Shown here piece by piece: positions 21,565-34,120 of a stretch of 64,000 bases of DNA (the stretch's first letter is position 1; each line of letters begins with the position of its first letter). Under the pieces are notes generated by a model that worked only from the letters and a program-made list of their open reading frames with translations, was not told where the DNA came from and made no database searches. The DNA is from Psettodes erumei (taxonomy: Eukaryota > Chordata > Actinopteri > Pleuronectiformes > Psettodidae): assembly GCA_016785225.1 (NCBI GenBank), contig JAFBJZ010000438.1:620001-684000 (forward strand), given 5' to 3'. The position numbers were made by a program, and so were the translations under genes.

Positions 21565-21785
21565 TTTTATTATCCATCCATCCATTAGCTATTCTGCATA
21601 TCTATTCAGGGCTGTGGGGATGCTGCAGCCAATCCCAGTTGACACTGGGTGAGGGTGGGATATATCCTGGACAGGTCACCAGGCTCTCACAGGGCTGACA
21701 CATAGAGACAAACAACCATTCACACTCAGTCACTCCATCAGGCATGTTAGAGTCAACAATTAACCTACTGTCTAAATGTATCACT
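21565..21785. repeat. Teleost-type interspersed repeat beginning CATCCATCCATTAGC
   Basis: From the ATCCATCCATCC run at 21572, the order is GCTGCAGCCAATCCCAGTTG, GACACTGGGTGAGGGTGGGA, CCTGGACAGGTCACCAG, ACACATAGAGACAAACAACC and ATTCACACTCA. I know this order from a very abundant fish repeat. No coding part remains. Confidence 0.7.
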
Positions 21786-21789
21786 TGGA

Positions 21790-24700
21790 ATGTATATAGT
21801 CTCTTACAGAACTAATCAGATGTAGTCATGGGTAGCCTCAGTAGTCCATATTTTTGATGGTGACTATCAGGGAGGCTCTGAGTCTTCAGTGTTTCTGGTG
21901 CTTAGAATTTATTTCTGCATTATTTTTTCATCTGCAATACCCAACAAACCTAGATGTCTTAAATATACTCCAACCTCACACTTTCTTTGGAACCCAATTA
22001 CAACTCACTTATTCATGAAATGATCCCATCAGCCTGACTGATTCAAGTTGAAAGGCTAAGGCCAACTCAGCTAACTACTGCTATGTTAACAAGAAAAGCA
22101 TCTCAGAAGGAACAATGAGTTTAGTGAAGCCTAGCCTCATCATAACATTGCCATTTTTTCAACATAAAATCTCCCAAAGCTGAAACAAAATGTCCAGGAT
22201 GACAAAACTGAAAAGACCATACACATGTCAAGTCTGTATAAGGGAACCCTCTTACTGAAGTGTCCTGCCTTTAAACACACGCTGTGTTCCACTTTGCTCT
22301 CTGTGATCAGTCATACACCTGCATTCATGATAAGTTGTTCTAATTCCATAATTTTCTATTTCTGTTTTCAGACAATTTGGAATCAGGTAGAAATGGCCTT
22401 GTTATTTAATTGTGGCTCAAATGTCATCCCCAAGCTGCTGTGCTGCAATGGTAATCAAAGCATTATTGTATAATTGCCAGAAAATCAAGATAAATACAGG
22501 TTAATGACAACAGCTGTATGATCAATCACATCAAAATTTAAAACGATTGATTACAAAGAAATCTTGGGCTAAGAGATGGCTGTCTTCTTGGCTTCAAAGC
22601 CAAACAGGCCCAAGCACTTACTCAGCCCACTGAACTTCTGGTAACCCTCTGTCCTGCTCTCTCTGATCACCTATAGTGTGTGACCTTTAAGGCATCCAAA
22701 TTCACAGCATATGTAATTTATCAAATTTTTCGTCCTTTTTTTTTCTTTCTGTTGTGCAACAGTGTGAGTAAGCTCAAAACAGACTTGGACATGGTTCATA
22801 AATAGTACCTATTCACCAACTTTCAGTCAGTCACTTTGTACTACTACTACTACTTCTAAATTACTTAATTTCCAGAGAAGTTGTCTTCTTGGCTGTAAAT
22901 GTTTTGAATCTCTGCAACTTGTGGCACTATGTTAACTGTGTTCTAATAGATCTCCAACTTGGTATTTGCAACACTGTGTGTAACAGGTTATAATTCTATC
23001 CAGCAAAGCTCCCGTATAATAGAAAATACAGTAAAACAATTCAAGTGCTCCAGGAGTACTCACTGCATCCAAATAGAATAGTAATGAGGAGGGTCCCTCA
23101 CAATTCGCAAAGAGAATAGCTTGTTATATTTTATAAGGTTGGAGGATACTGTGTGCTTACTTGCAACCAAAATATATTGGAAAAGTAGTAAGTACACTTA
23201 ACTACTAAGTGCTGCAACTGTATTTTCTAATCTGATGCCCTATTAATGGGACAGTGTCATTTATCTCTTCCCCTTCTTTATCTCTATATGTCTTCCATAA
23301 TAATACTAATCATTGTACAATCTGATACAATTATTTTTACCAAAAATATGTTAGTTTGGGAATGATCCTGGTGTGGGGTAAAATAACTTCTTGTTTAATT
23401 GTATGATCACTATGGTGAGTGATCCCAACCCCTGACTTTGTGGGTTCATAACAGAACCTTGTGCCGTTAAAGGGCTTAGTCACCTGAATGTGAACAAATA
23501 CAGTTCTTGGTATCTCTTTTGTTATTTGCTTGTTTGCAAGCTCATACGTGCATGATCTTTTTCAAAAAGTTGTCCTATCTCAGCAATATGTCATCACTAT
23601 AGTTATCAGTGTTATGCGCAAGTAACATTTCATGACAGCAATTGAAGGCAGCATGCACTGTATAGGATTTGACCACCAGCGAAACTATTGTGCACAACAC
23701 AATGCACACTCCCAGTTGCTTCATTTTGTATAAAATATTTTGCATAAAATTAAAGTTTTCTCATTTTATTTTTCACAAAATGTTTTATAAGAAAGGAGAT
23801 GTATTCAAAATATTGGATAAATACACAATGTTTTTTGTTAAGAGGAAAAGAAGAAATTTTACATTTAAATTTTACTTTTTAAAATTAAATTAAATTCAGA
23901 TTTTTCCAAAGAACAATTTCAAATATGATAGCTAGATGTTGGTGGTAGTATAGCAGACAGTAGGGAAAGAGATGGACTCACCTGTGTTAAGCCAGTTGGC
24001 CACTGTACAGCTTAGTATATAAGAACTGTAGGTGGATTCATTGTGCTGGAATTGCTGCCCTCTAGTTGACTGACCAACTAGTTGCTGTTCCAGATGGTCA
24101 GTCCCTTCTACTATACATGAAGTCACAATTGACTGTGGCAGAATCTGTGATATGAAAGGGATACTTCTTTTTTCTTGCTGATCAATTCATGTCCCCTAAA
24201 TCCGCATCTAACGCTATTGTGTGCATTTCCTATGAATTTAGCTGCTTCATTCAGTGTATTAATTTGGGACTAGTGATGTCAGCCTTTTCATTGTCTTTCA
24301 ATCTTCTCTCGTGCCTCCATTGTGTGGTACCTCAACTAAACCCTGCCTCCTTCCTCACCTCCTTCTCACTGTCAGGAGAAGGAGGAGCAGAGCATATATG
24401 GCCTCTGAACCTCCCCCATCATAATTAAACAAGTTTCCACCCTTTTATTCTGTGTCCATTAGCGGGGCCCATAGCACTGCTTGGGAAATGGTCATTATCG
24501 CAGACAGAAATAGGAACATAAATTTGCTGTTAATGAAAATGTCAATTAGTGGTCTACTGTGTCAGATGAGGCTGATAACGCCACCACTGTGAGTTAAGTG
24601 TCCATATGCTTGCCAGGGTGCCCCATGTACACATATTCACCTGTGCTGACATACCACATAGACATCCAACTATACATGTGTATACAAAAAAACAACAAAA

Positions 24701-25231
24701 AACACTTTCCTTTTTCATTTTTTAAAATAATTTTCTTACAACTCATATTGTTCAATATCAAGTGGTGACCCATTAGCCTTAATTTGCACGCAATCTATGT
24801 AGAAAAATAAGTAAGTTAATCACAGATGGTAATGAAAACAAGAAATGTTCACTTAAAGAAAAAAAATGTTCCACTCGTTAGTCTGTAGTTTCATCCTTAA
24901 GCTGTTTAGTCCCTGGAACCCTTGGGTTTGACGAGTTGTTTTGATATTTTTATTCACATATTTGGATCATTAATCAAATGGCGACATGGAGGGAGGGCAA
25001 GCAGAGGGGGATAAATGCAATCCATATAGCATATCTTCTTCAGGGCTTGTGTGTGTGTGTGCATGTGTGTGTTTGTGCGTGTGCGCATGCTGCATGATCA
25101 ATCTAAAAGTCCTCCGCAACAGCCACTTCAGACCCTGGGCGCAGTCACAAAAAAATGATTACCATTACACTCCTACCCTCCCCACACCTCTCCTCTCACT
25201 CTGAACAGACGATGAGGGGAAATAAATGTTG

Positions 25232-25268
<37 letters not shown>

Positions 25269-26440
25269 AATATACCAATGGCTGCGGTGCTAGGAATGAC
25301 AGAAATAAAAAAGACGGATTCCCACCTAAATGTCAATATGAGGGGGATGTATTAAAAGTGCATTTGAAATTCTTAGCAGCGTTCCACTTCATTTCTGAAT
25401 GTCTGGGTCTTGCACTCTTAAAAGCAGAGGGAAATAAATCAAGTTTGTTGCTCACGCCGAGACCCCTATAAAAATAAATAGATGAACGCTGGTCACCCCA
25501 GAACCATTTTTAAAATGTCCCCATCGCTGCTCTGTATCCGTAATTATGATTTTGATTGTCTGTGACCACATCCTGCAAGATCAAATGTGAAGCAGAATAA
25601 CAGCAACGCGGATGAAGAGATTTATTTGTTGTCTGCTATGGCTAAACCTGTGCATGACAAATAGAAAGCTAATACCTTGGGGTATAGAGTGCTGATGCTT
25701 GGGCTTCAGCAACAATACTCCCTCACCTCTTACATTAAAACATTAGACTGTGTAGACAACAGTGCTGAGGATTTTAGTACAAGGTTTAAAACCCAGTCAA
25801 AATTTAGATATTGTGAGCTGCTGTAAACAGGAAAGATGAAGGCCAACATTAACGTATGTCATAGACTTTTCCTGGATAGGTACTTCATGAAACCTGTACA
25901 TTTCAGTCCTTTGGTTGTTCAAAAAATTGTTTGGGGAAGAATGGTAAAAAGTAATTGTACTGTAGGTCAGAAAAAAATCATCTTCTTTGACCAAGTACTT
26001 GTCACAAACCAGCCCAAAATGATGACAGAAGGGGGACATCACATTGCAGCTGAGCAGAAAGAAAGAAACCCTGCACCATCTTAGATTTTTAATTTACTTT
26101 AATCACAAAAATGGTGTTTGATTGGCCCTGCCAACTCTGGGTTTTCATGTCCAACATGTTCATATAAAAATGGCAGAGCTCCTAATAACAAGCATCATCA
26201 TCAGAACCATAAGTGGAGTATTTAGCAGAGATGCCCAGCTCTTGGTTCCGTATTTAGCAGTTTTACTTGGTCTATACTGCTTGAATCTGTGGTGATGTAT
26301 GTAATGGGATCAGACATTCTTCTACAACAAGAGGGCTAGTTCTGTGTCATGAAGGAGTCAGAGAATTTTCTACCCTTCTAAGAAACTGAAGGCACTGAAG
26401 GCAATGAAACAAGATGTCAGTGCAAAGTCAGCTGCAATAC
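21790..26440. other. Gene-poor unique DNA with conserved-element-like blocks
   Basis: No gene is recognised. Mostly AT-rich single-copy-looking sequence. Blocks at 24430-24620 and 24930-25640 have balanced composition, TAAT/ATTA sites and no repeat signature. A small foldback (GACTGACCA at 24068, mirrored at 24095) is present. Confidence 0.5.
25233..25266. repeat. (CA)n microsatellite
   Basis: Sixteen or more CA units; an imperfect TG tract lies at 25048-25090. Confidence 0.95.
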
Positions 26441-26444
26441 AAGC

Positions 26445-26665
26445 AAATGGTACATGGACTGTATTTATATTGTGCTTTTCTAGTCTTATTGATCAAAGTG
26501 CTTCACTCTAAAAGTCACATTCACCCATTCATACATACATCCATACAACACTACCACACATGCATCTATCACACAGTTTGGGGTTCAGTATCTTGCCCAA
26601 GGAAACTTTGACGTGCCTATTGCAGGAGCCAGGAATCAAACCACTGACGGACAACCTGCTCTACC
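26445..26665 (-). mobile_element. tRNA-derived SINE
   Basis: On the minus strand the head reads GGGTAGAGCAGGTTGTCCGT, then GTGGTTTGATTCCTGGCTCC, giving box A-like (TAGAGCAGG) and box B-like (GGTTTGATTCC) elements of an RNA polymerase III promoter about 30 bases apart. The body runs CTTGGGCAAGATACTGAACC, CCAAACTG, and the tail GACTAGAAAAGCACAATATA, then AATACAGTCCATGTACC. This body and tail are familiar from abundant teleost SINEs. The copy is diverged and probably inactive. Confidence 0.75.
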
Positions 26666-28600
26666 CCCTCACTCCTCTAGCATAAAATATATTTCATGCA
26701 TGATTTCAGTTTCACTTTATAAATGTCAATTTCAGTGTTTGGTGTCATGTTCTTTCCAACACCTGAAATACAAATCCACTCCCATACACAGGGTAACATC
26801 CCAGAATAAACACACAAGCATGCAAACACAGGCAAACAGTGATGGACACAATGTGACAACAGCACCGCTGGGCTCTGAAACCCATTACTTCCTTTGGCTG
26901 ATGAAGCGCCATGACGGTGTGTCGCTGCATCATGCAAACTGCACACGCAACCGCTCAGCGAGCTTGCACGTGTGCAGTGGTGAATGCTGACTGAGAGAAT
27001 CTTTACTCAAGTCTCTGAAACAGAACGCCCATCCTTACTCTGATAGCTGTCATTTATACACAAGATTTTCCTCTGCTGCTGGGGGGAAGAAAAGAGTATG
27101 TGGTAATGGAGCATAATTATACCTCTCTCTTTCTTTCTTCTCTCTCTCTCTCTCTCTCTCTGCGTCTCTCACTTGTTTTTCCTCTGGTGCCACATTGCAC
27201 AGGATGGATGCCAGTGAAGTCGCAAACTGGAGCATTCAGGCCCATTACATCTGCAGTGAGTGGAGATGTAAGCAACATCTGGTGTCTAAGCCATGATAGA
27301 GAGCACTGCATGTGCCTTTTTAATAGATATCTGGAGGCAACACAGAGTGAGATATCACATCTCAAAGTTAACTATTCAAAGCCCACTTAGAGGTATGGGA
27401 TGAAACCTGAGAGGTTTAGGGAGAAAGGGCAGGGGGGGGGAAGGAATAAAAAAAACAAAGTATTGGGTAAAGACAGTGTTGGAAAGAGACTGAGGGGGAG
27501 GAGAAAATGGGGGAAAGAATTGTTTGGTACAAGTAAGGAAATAAAAGTGGCTGAGTTAGAAGAAGGATGATACAAACAGGTTCAACAAAAATGCAAGGAG
27601 GAAGTTAAGCAGCAGCTAGATAAAATAAGGACAGACACAGAAAGACAATGGACAAAGAAGGAAATGATGGATGAAATGAGGAAGCAAGCAAATATGGCAA
27701 GTAACCAAGGAAAAGGAGAGGAAGGAAAAAGGAGAAAGGACCAAGCAGAGTGGCCTAAATCAGAGAAGGTCTGATATCAAAACATTAAAATAAAGAAAAG
27801 GTAGCATGACAGGGAGGAGGCAATCAAACAGAAGTAGGAGGAGAATTACTAAGTAACATGAAGAAAGAGCAAAATCACGGGAAAGGAGGTGAAAGCAGGG
27901 CATAGGGAAAGAAGTGCAGGAAAGAGGAGAGGGAAAGAGCAATTCAGAATAAAGTAGGCTCTTTCTCAGTTTTAAATGAAAGAATATGGGAGGGAAGGGC
28001 AAGGAAAAGCTGCAAATGTTAGGAAAAGATTGTGGTCTGTTTAAACAGCATCTTTATTTACATTTAACTGAAACCACAACTTTTACCTTACCTTAAAACC
28101 AATTTAGTTTCCTAAACCACACAAGTTAGGAGGCAAACCCTCTGGTGGGCTCTGGTGTGACAGCAGTGTGCTGCGCACAGCCGCCATCCGCTCCAACCTC
28201 CCTATGGTCCTTAATCAACACTTTATTTATTCAGACAAAAACAAGGATGGCTTCGATCACATACACCCAGAGACTACATGTGCCATCACAAAGTAATTAG
28301 TAGGAAGGAAAAGTTGAGGTGTTGCTAATAAGTTGAATCGAAAGATGGCTCTGTCCTAGTCAGCTGTGATAGTGTGACAGTGAGCCAGCAGTTACATTTA
28401 CAGGACTTGCAAACTGATAATGTTAAGAGGTCTTCAGCCATCATACATTTTATTATTTGAATATGTCCTTTTCTTATTGTGACATGTCAATGTCCACTGT
28501 GGAAAATGCCTTTTATTATGATTGCTTATTTCTGAAGATGTAACAGAATTGGCAGCATTGCCATACCTACAAAACATTTTCTCTGCAACAAACACTGCCC
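26666..28600. other. Non-coding stretch with (TC)n and a long purine-biased tract
   Basis: No gene is recognised. A (TC)n run lies at 27139-27162. From about 27390 to 28010 the + strand is strongly purine-biased, with an 8-9 base G run near 27432. The rest is unassigned. Confidence 0.55.
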
Positions 28601-28799
28601 ATTAAATACAATTTTATTATTTTTTAGCCAAAGAAGAATGAAGTCTATTAATTTGACAAAATAGAAATGTGGACTCTCACTTTAATGAAATTTCATATTT
28701 AAGAACAATCAGAAACATCTGTGGGATTCCATTCTTTGTTTTTTTTCAACAGCCAACAGTGTGATTGGTCCTGTTTTTATTGTTTTTACTTTGTAGGTC

Positions 28800-29290
28800 T
28801 GTCTGTGTGTCATCATGGCAAAATGTGGAACTTCCGACGAAGTGTTTAGTCACAGACTTCTGGGCTCCACTGTCTGTCTGTGTACAGATCTTGTCACCAC
28901 GATGGCATTTGGATCAGTATGTGGCATTTACAGTGCCATCTATAAATGTAATTTGCATCACACCATTTGTACTAATGCAGCCCCATATCAGCGAACTCCA
29001 ACCTGCATGTTTAATGGTCTGCACTATGCATTCACTGTCATAGTCCTGTCCAGGTCCTAACCAAACATACATTTCATTTGAACAAATAATGTGCTGCCAA
29101 CATTCATCATAACATTCTTTGGCAAAATTTCTTCTTGCAGTTTGGTAGGCACTTAAACCTCAATTTCCACAGATAATCCTTTTTCCAAGTCAGAATCACT
29201 TGTCCATCCGTTTTTCAATGCAAGTTTGCATAAACAGCAAATTCTGCATGGCGTCATTTTTGGAGTGTCTTCTATTAATGGAAGTGTGGC
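28800..29290 (-). pseudogene. Degraded Tc1-family transposase, catalytic region
   Basis: The minus strand reads EMYVWLGPGQDYDSECIVQT, then IKHAGWSSLIWGCISTNGVM and ITFIDGTVNATY. This matches the central Tc1 transposase pattern (VWR.PGE..N..C.VPTVKHGG.S.M.WGCIS..GV..L.FIDGT.N). Weaker upstream homology is at 29290-29080. Stops and frameshifts are present and no terminal repeats are identified. Confidence 0.6.
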
Positions 29291-29309
29291 TCTGTAACAA
29301 TAGCAAAAG

Positions 29310-29740
29310 CACCGAGATGAGGATCAAAGGTACAACTTGACACACGATCAAGGATCCATGGTAAAAGTCTTCACTTGCAGCCCAACAGGAAACTAATCTG
29401 ACAAGGAGTACAATAGAGCTAGGTCAGGAAAACTTGCAGTAATAATTAAACCAGGAAATGCTAAACACAAGGAAATAATGCTGGAATGCTTGATTCAGAG
29501 GATGAAGACAAACTGGCACAGTGGAAAGGGAACACAAAAACTAATAATACACTGAGGAGGGGTGGACAATGAGGTGAAACTAATCTGGGTGGGGCAGACA
29601 ATCAAATTGGAGGGAGAGAAGCTGAAAGATCTAAAGTGAGAGGAAATATGACTAACAAAGTAAAACAGGAAATAGTTGCATAATAGAAAATTAGGAAAAC
29701 ATGAACTAAGATTCAGAGTAGTGTATGACAGGCTTTTATA
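29310..29740. repeat. Diverged interspersed repeat
   Basis: It contains AATCTGGGTGGGGCAGACAA then TCAAATTGGAGG, followed by A-rich sequence (AAAGTAAAACAGGAAATAG) and ending GTATGACAG. A partial second copy lies 490 bp to the right and a more diverged one at 20830-21118. Confidence 0.55.
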
Positions 29741-30057
29741 TATCTGTTAAACATTGCTGCAACTTTATTTCATTTATGACTACTAGCCTATTGATGCTCT
29801 TCCAGCTGTAAAATTTGAGCAAATAAAACAAGGCAAACTTTTGCTTCACATTCAGTCTGAAAGCACATTAATAGTAGTCAAAACAAATTGTAGACAACTC
29901 ATTGATGAAGTTTTTCACTTTGCTCACACCATAAATTCTCATATAAAAGTCAAATAGCCCCAGTCTTAAATGATATCTAGGAACACAAAGACATAAAGAC
30001 CGGTTGCTGATAATGGCCTCGTAAAAAACCAAACAAGCACAAAATTCCATCAGGTTA

Positions 30058-30150
30058 AACTAATAAGGGTGGGGCAGCCAATCAAACTGGAGGCAGACAC
30101 ACAAAGGCAGGAAGTCAAAGATTTCACCAGAGAGGAAAAGAACAGTACAA
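30058..30150. repeat. Partial second copy of the 29310-29740 repeat
   Basis: ACTAATAAGGGTGGGGCAGC then CAATCAAACTGGAGGCAGAC parallels 29578-29620 with few changes, in the same orientation. Confidence 0.65.
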
Positions 30151-30159
30151 CAACAGTTA

Positions 30160-33100
30160 TGTTGTATTCACCACTTTTTTTGTTGAAATAATGCTTCAGT
30201 TGTTACTTATTTTTTAATCACTGTTAAGCTGCAGTCAGGAAATCTAACACTTCAACAGATGTTTTGGGGTGTTTGCACAATTAAAGCATATTTATGAAAG
30301 ATAATTGGCAAGATTTGTTAATGCAAAAATTGCTAAATTAACATTTTATTCTTGGCAGTTTAACAGTGGTTTAATAATAGGACATGAACACCTGACATGG
30401 CTCATGAGCTACTGATGGAACTGACATTCACAATAATGCAGAGAACAGCAAATACAATTACACAAAGTAATATGTTATTTAATCTCGATATCTCTCACTC
30501 ACAAACACTAATGCACAAACTTACACACACGTGCTCTACAGCAAAAAAAGAGATCACCTTCAAGTGCAGCAGCGCATCAAGCTGAGCCTTCAGCTGTTGT
30601 TACAGCGACGCACAGCTGATCAGGAGCCAGCCTGACAACTTCATCCACCCAGCACCTGCTAGCTGTCAATCACACAGGAGACAGATGTGTGCTTGTGTGT
30701 GTCCTGAGGCTATTCATGAAGCTGTCAGAGAAACGATGAGAGATGTCCATCACCCGCCTTTATCTCTTTTTCTGTCTGTTGCTCTCTTATCCTCTCTTTC
30801 TCCTTCCCTCGCTCTCCCTTTCTATTTCTGTGCCCTTGATCACTCTACTTCCACCATTCTCTGTTCATCCTTCATTACACCTCCCACACACAATAATCTC
30901 CCTACACACTTTTTCTACCCACTGCCTGCAGTGATTTTTTAAAATACTGGGTTTATTAAAGTGGCCCTACATGGCGTGAACCCAAAGCTCATGTTTATAT
31001 ACATGCATGTAAAATGTTCTCATGTTGTTTGGTTGCCAAGTGCAAATGCTATGATGTAGGTCTAATGACTGGAAGTTGGAATATGGAGGGAGTAAACAAG
31101 AATACCTTGATCTGAACAATGGGAGGATTCAGCTTTGACATACTAAGGGTTATATACAATTCCACTGGTTGATTGAAAGATGAAAGAACAAAAGTGTCTT
31201 CGATATGTGATATTTTATCAGGAGCCTCCAAAACTTTAGCGATTAATACCATTCTTTCTTTTGATATACCTGTGCAAATCCATTGTTGATTTAATTTGTA
31301 TGTATGGTTTAATTTAAACATCTCATTTTCATTTTAGATCTGATATTGCAGGGTTGGAGTGTTGTTGTGAGAAAAAATTTAGAAACTATTATCTTAAACT
31401 ACAATCCTCCCTTTCTTCTCTTATTGGGGTCACTTTTGTCACAAACCAGCCAGAAATCATGACAAAACAAAGAAGGGCGAACATGCAAGTTGTCCATCAA
31501 TACTGGATTATTTATGTAAGAAAAGAGCAAACCAATACCCAGGAGCACATATAGGAGCTGAGAGAATGAGTCAGCTGAGGCAACTGAGGCAGCCAGCTAA
31601 GTAAAAGCTGCAGCTCAGCAATCCAGGTGAACGACGTGTCACTGATCTCCACTGTGCTGCCACTTCCTGGGACTGGAGGAGCAGAGAAGGCGGGGCATAT
31701 CATAGTGTTGACATCCCAGCTCAGCCCTGTGTTGAGGATGATCAGGTGTTCCTTAAAAACTGCCACATAGTATAAGATTGCACGCCATCCATTGTGCATA
31801 TCACTGAAAGTCATCAATTCAGGAAGCTGTTAGATCTGCTGTATATAAACATGACACAAACAGCATGTTTATCGTAAATGAAAAGAAAACATGTGAACCT
31901 AAACATAATATGGAACCTGAAAATATTCCATCAGGGAAGTGGCATCAGCCAGAGGAGATTAAGCAAATTTAGGTGAGCGGACAACAGAAACTTGCACATG
32001 ATCTATCATTTCTAAATGACCTCGCTTTCTACAGTTCTTTTGAGAAATATCTCTGAGACTGAAGAAGGCATTTCCCAAAGCACATTGAGGCATCTTAGCC
32101 TCAATGTGCTTTGGGGAAATAATGCCCGGCTTTGTTAGAATATAATTTATCTGTGACATCTAACTGTTATTTTGTGATAAAACACTGTAATTTGCTCTTT
32201 GGTCGACATACCTTTCTTCCGGTTGACTTTATCACGTAGTTTTGCTTTGATAGATCCAAGAGAACTGATGCCAATATTTATTTAGCTGAGGCTGCAACTT
32301 GTATGTGACAGGATGAAGCTGGGTTATTGGATATCAGACACTTTTGGCTCTCATAAGAAGCCTTTGCTCTTTCACTCTGGGGAAGTAACATTAAAGAAGA
32401 AATCTGACATTTTCCCAATGTATTTATAGCTTTGACGGATTATCTGATAATAACATGCTGTCAATCAGATTTTTGCAGACAAATCCATCTTCAACGTTCA
32501 TTTATCATTACTTTTTACCTACATGCATTGCAAATATCTTCAGTTAAAGAAATGCTGACAAATGTGTAGTTTTCTAAAAATGACCATCTTGGCACTTACA
32601 GTGAAAAGTCTGGGTGGTTTCATTAGATGAGTAGTTTTTATTATGAGGAAGCTATTTGGGTTGGGGCTATATTCTCAGGGTAGTGAAACAGTTTTAAACA
32701 CCCATTTAAGATCACTTCCTTCTACAGTGCAGGTGTTCAACACAGGAAATATATTTCTAAGGCTTGTGCTTGTCCAAATATCAAGAGGATTAATTAAAAG
32801 TCAATTACTTGGTGAAGGGCAATTGACTAAGATTAAGAGTTTCCCTTGAATTCAGACACAGCCCCACATCTTAATATCTAATGCCCTTTCATCTGCAGGG
32901 TGGTAAATGGACCTCTGCCCATGTATTTGTTCTCAGATTAAATGTTGTATCTTTTGCAAATTTAACGAGCATTCTTTTTTTCTTTTTGATGTGCAAACCA
33001 CAGCCTAATGCATAATTAAAGATTGTACAAATAATTGAATATGCTCCTTTTGGCTGATTTTAATCCAGTGGAAAAAAGTACAACAAAAGAATGGATCGAT

Positions 33101-33590
33101 CGAAGTTGTTGTGGGGGGATGTTGTATTATAATTGGAAAAACTACATTACAGTACATGTGTCTTAATCTAGAAGAAACTGATGTCAACTGCCTCTGATTT
33201 TTGAGATCTTTTAAAAACTGTATTGTTGAAATTTGCTTTGCCTGCTTTTTAAAAAACAAACATCAGAGCTGCAACATGATAGAGTAAAAAGGGAGGAAGA
33301 CTTATCTCATTAAGGTGAACCATCAAAAACATTATTAACATCATACACATCAACATAAAACTTGCAATGGCATTGAAGTCAAGCTGGTGGTGTAACCATA
33401 TAATTGGCAAACCCTCCTGTACATTTACTTGGGAAAATAGCAGCTCATTGATTGTTAAAACCAGTTTAAACAGACTGCCCTACTCAAGTCATTTGGCACT
33501 GTGAGCTCAGTGTTTTGAAGCTGTGCTGAAAACTTACCAAATGCAAAAAAAGCTAATTGACCAACACACCCAGCAAAGGCAGATGAAAGC
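30160..33590. other. Gene-poor unique DNA
   Basis: No gene is recognised. A C/T-rich tract lies at 30760-30850 and a strong hairpin at 32070-32120 (listed separately). The part from 32230 to 32960 has composition and TAAT-type sites like conserved non-coding DNA. Confidence 0.5.
32070..32120. repeat. 22-bp near-perfect hairpin with 6-base loop
   Basis: ATTTCCCAAAGCACATTGAG then GC (32070-32091) pairs with 32098-32120, with one extra G in the right arm; the loop is ATCTTA. The loop is short for a usual microRNA precursor. It could be a recent inverted duplication. Confidence 0.8.
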
Positions 33591-33840
33591 TCGAGGATGA
33601 AAAATTGTCGAACTAACTGTGGCCCAAAGTGAAAGAGCTGACGGCCTGCAGGCAAGTATTAAGAAGCTGAAAGATTCAGCTGAGTTTCTGCATGCCGAGT
33701 TATTAGATGTTAAAGTAAAATGGATCCAAATGATCTCCAGAGTGGACAAAATGGAGCTAAAACTTTATGAAATGGAATATATCCAAGAGCTATCAAGGTG
33801 TAAAACACACGTCATACTGAAAAAACAATTTATTCAGTGA
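33590..33840 (+). other. Open frame with coiled-coil-like sequence
   Basis: The + frame reads LTVAQSERADGLQASIKKLK, then DSAEFLHAELLDVKVKW and SRVDKMELKLYEMEYIQE, with heptad-like spacing of Leu/Ile/Val and many charged residues, to a stop at 33840. The style resembles the coiled coil of LINE ORF1 proteins, but the RNA-binding part is not present. Upstream sequence has an in-frame stop. I do not recognise the gene. Confidence 0.3.
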
Positions 33841-34009
33841 CAGTATCAAAATGCATGGTAACTGTCATTTTACATTTTACGTGTTCTTTATATAATTATG
33901 ACACACTTAACCCATATGTCACAAGCAGATACAAATCACAATGTGTATTTTACTCAACTATTGTTTTCATATAAACATTTAGAAGAAAGTCCAGGGGTGA
34001 AGGAGAGGT

Positions 34010-34120
34010 TGCAATAGATAGATAGATAGATATACTTTATTGATCCCAAGTTGGGAAATTTTAGAAATTTTAAATACCCACAAATCCTGTGCACACTGTA
34101 TGTGTTTGTGTGTGTCACAG
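34010..34120 (-). mobile_element. LINE 3'-end-like fragment with GATA tail
   Basis: (GATA)4 at about 34017-34031 is followed by TATACTTTATTGATCCCAAG and TTGGGAAATT. On the minus strand this is the frequent fish LINE terminus (AATTTCCCAACTTGGGATCA, then ATAAAGTATATCTATC). The AATTTCCCAACTTGGGA part is a small stem-loop. How far the element extends to the right (up to about 34300) is unclear. Confidence 0.6.

Noticed and set aside
27117..27365. Arg/Glu-rich minus-strand frame
   Set aside because: Produced by the (TC)n repeat.
26003..31475. Similar 30-base phrases near 26003 and 31437 (TGTCACAAACCAGCC ... ATGACA)
   Set aside because: Probably ends of an old shared repeat, but too short to define an element.
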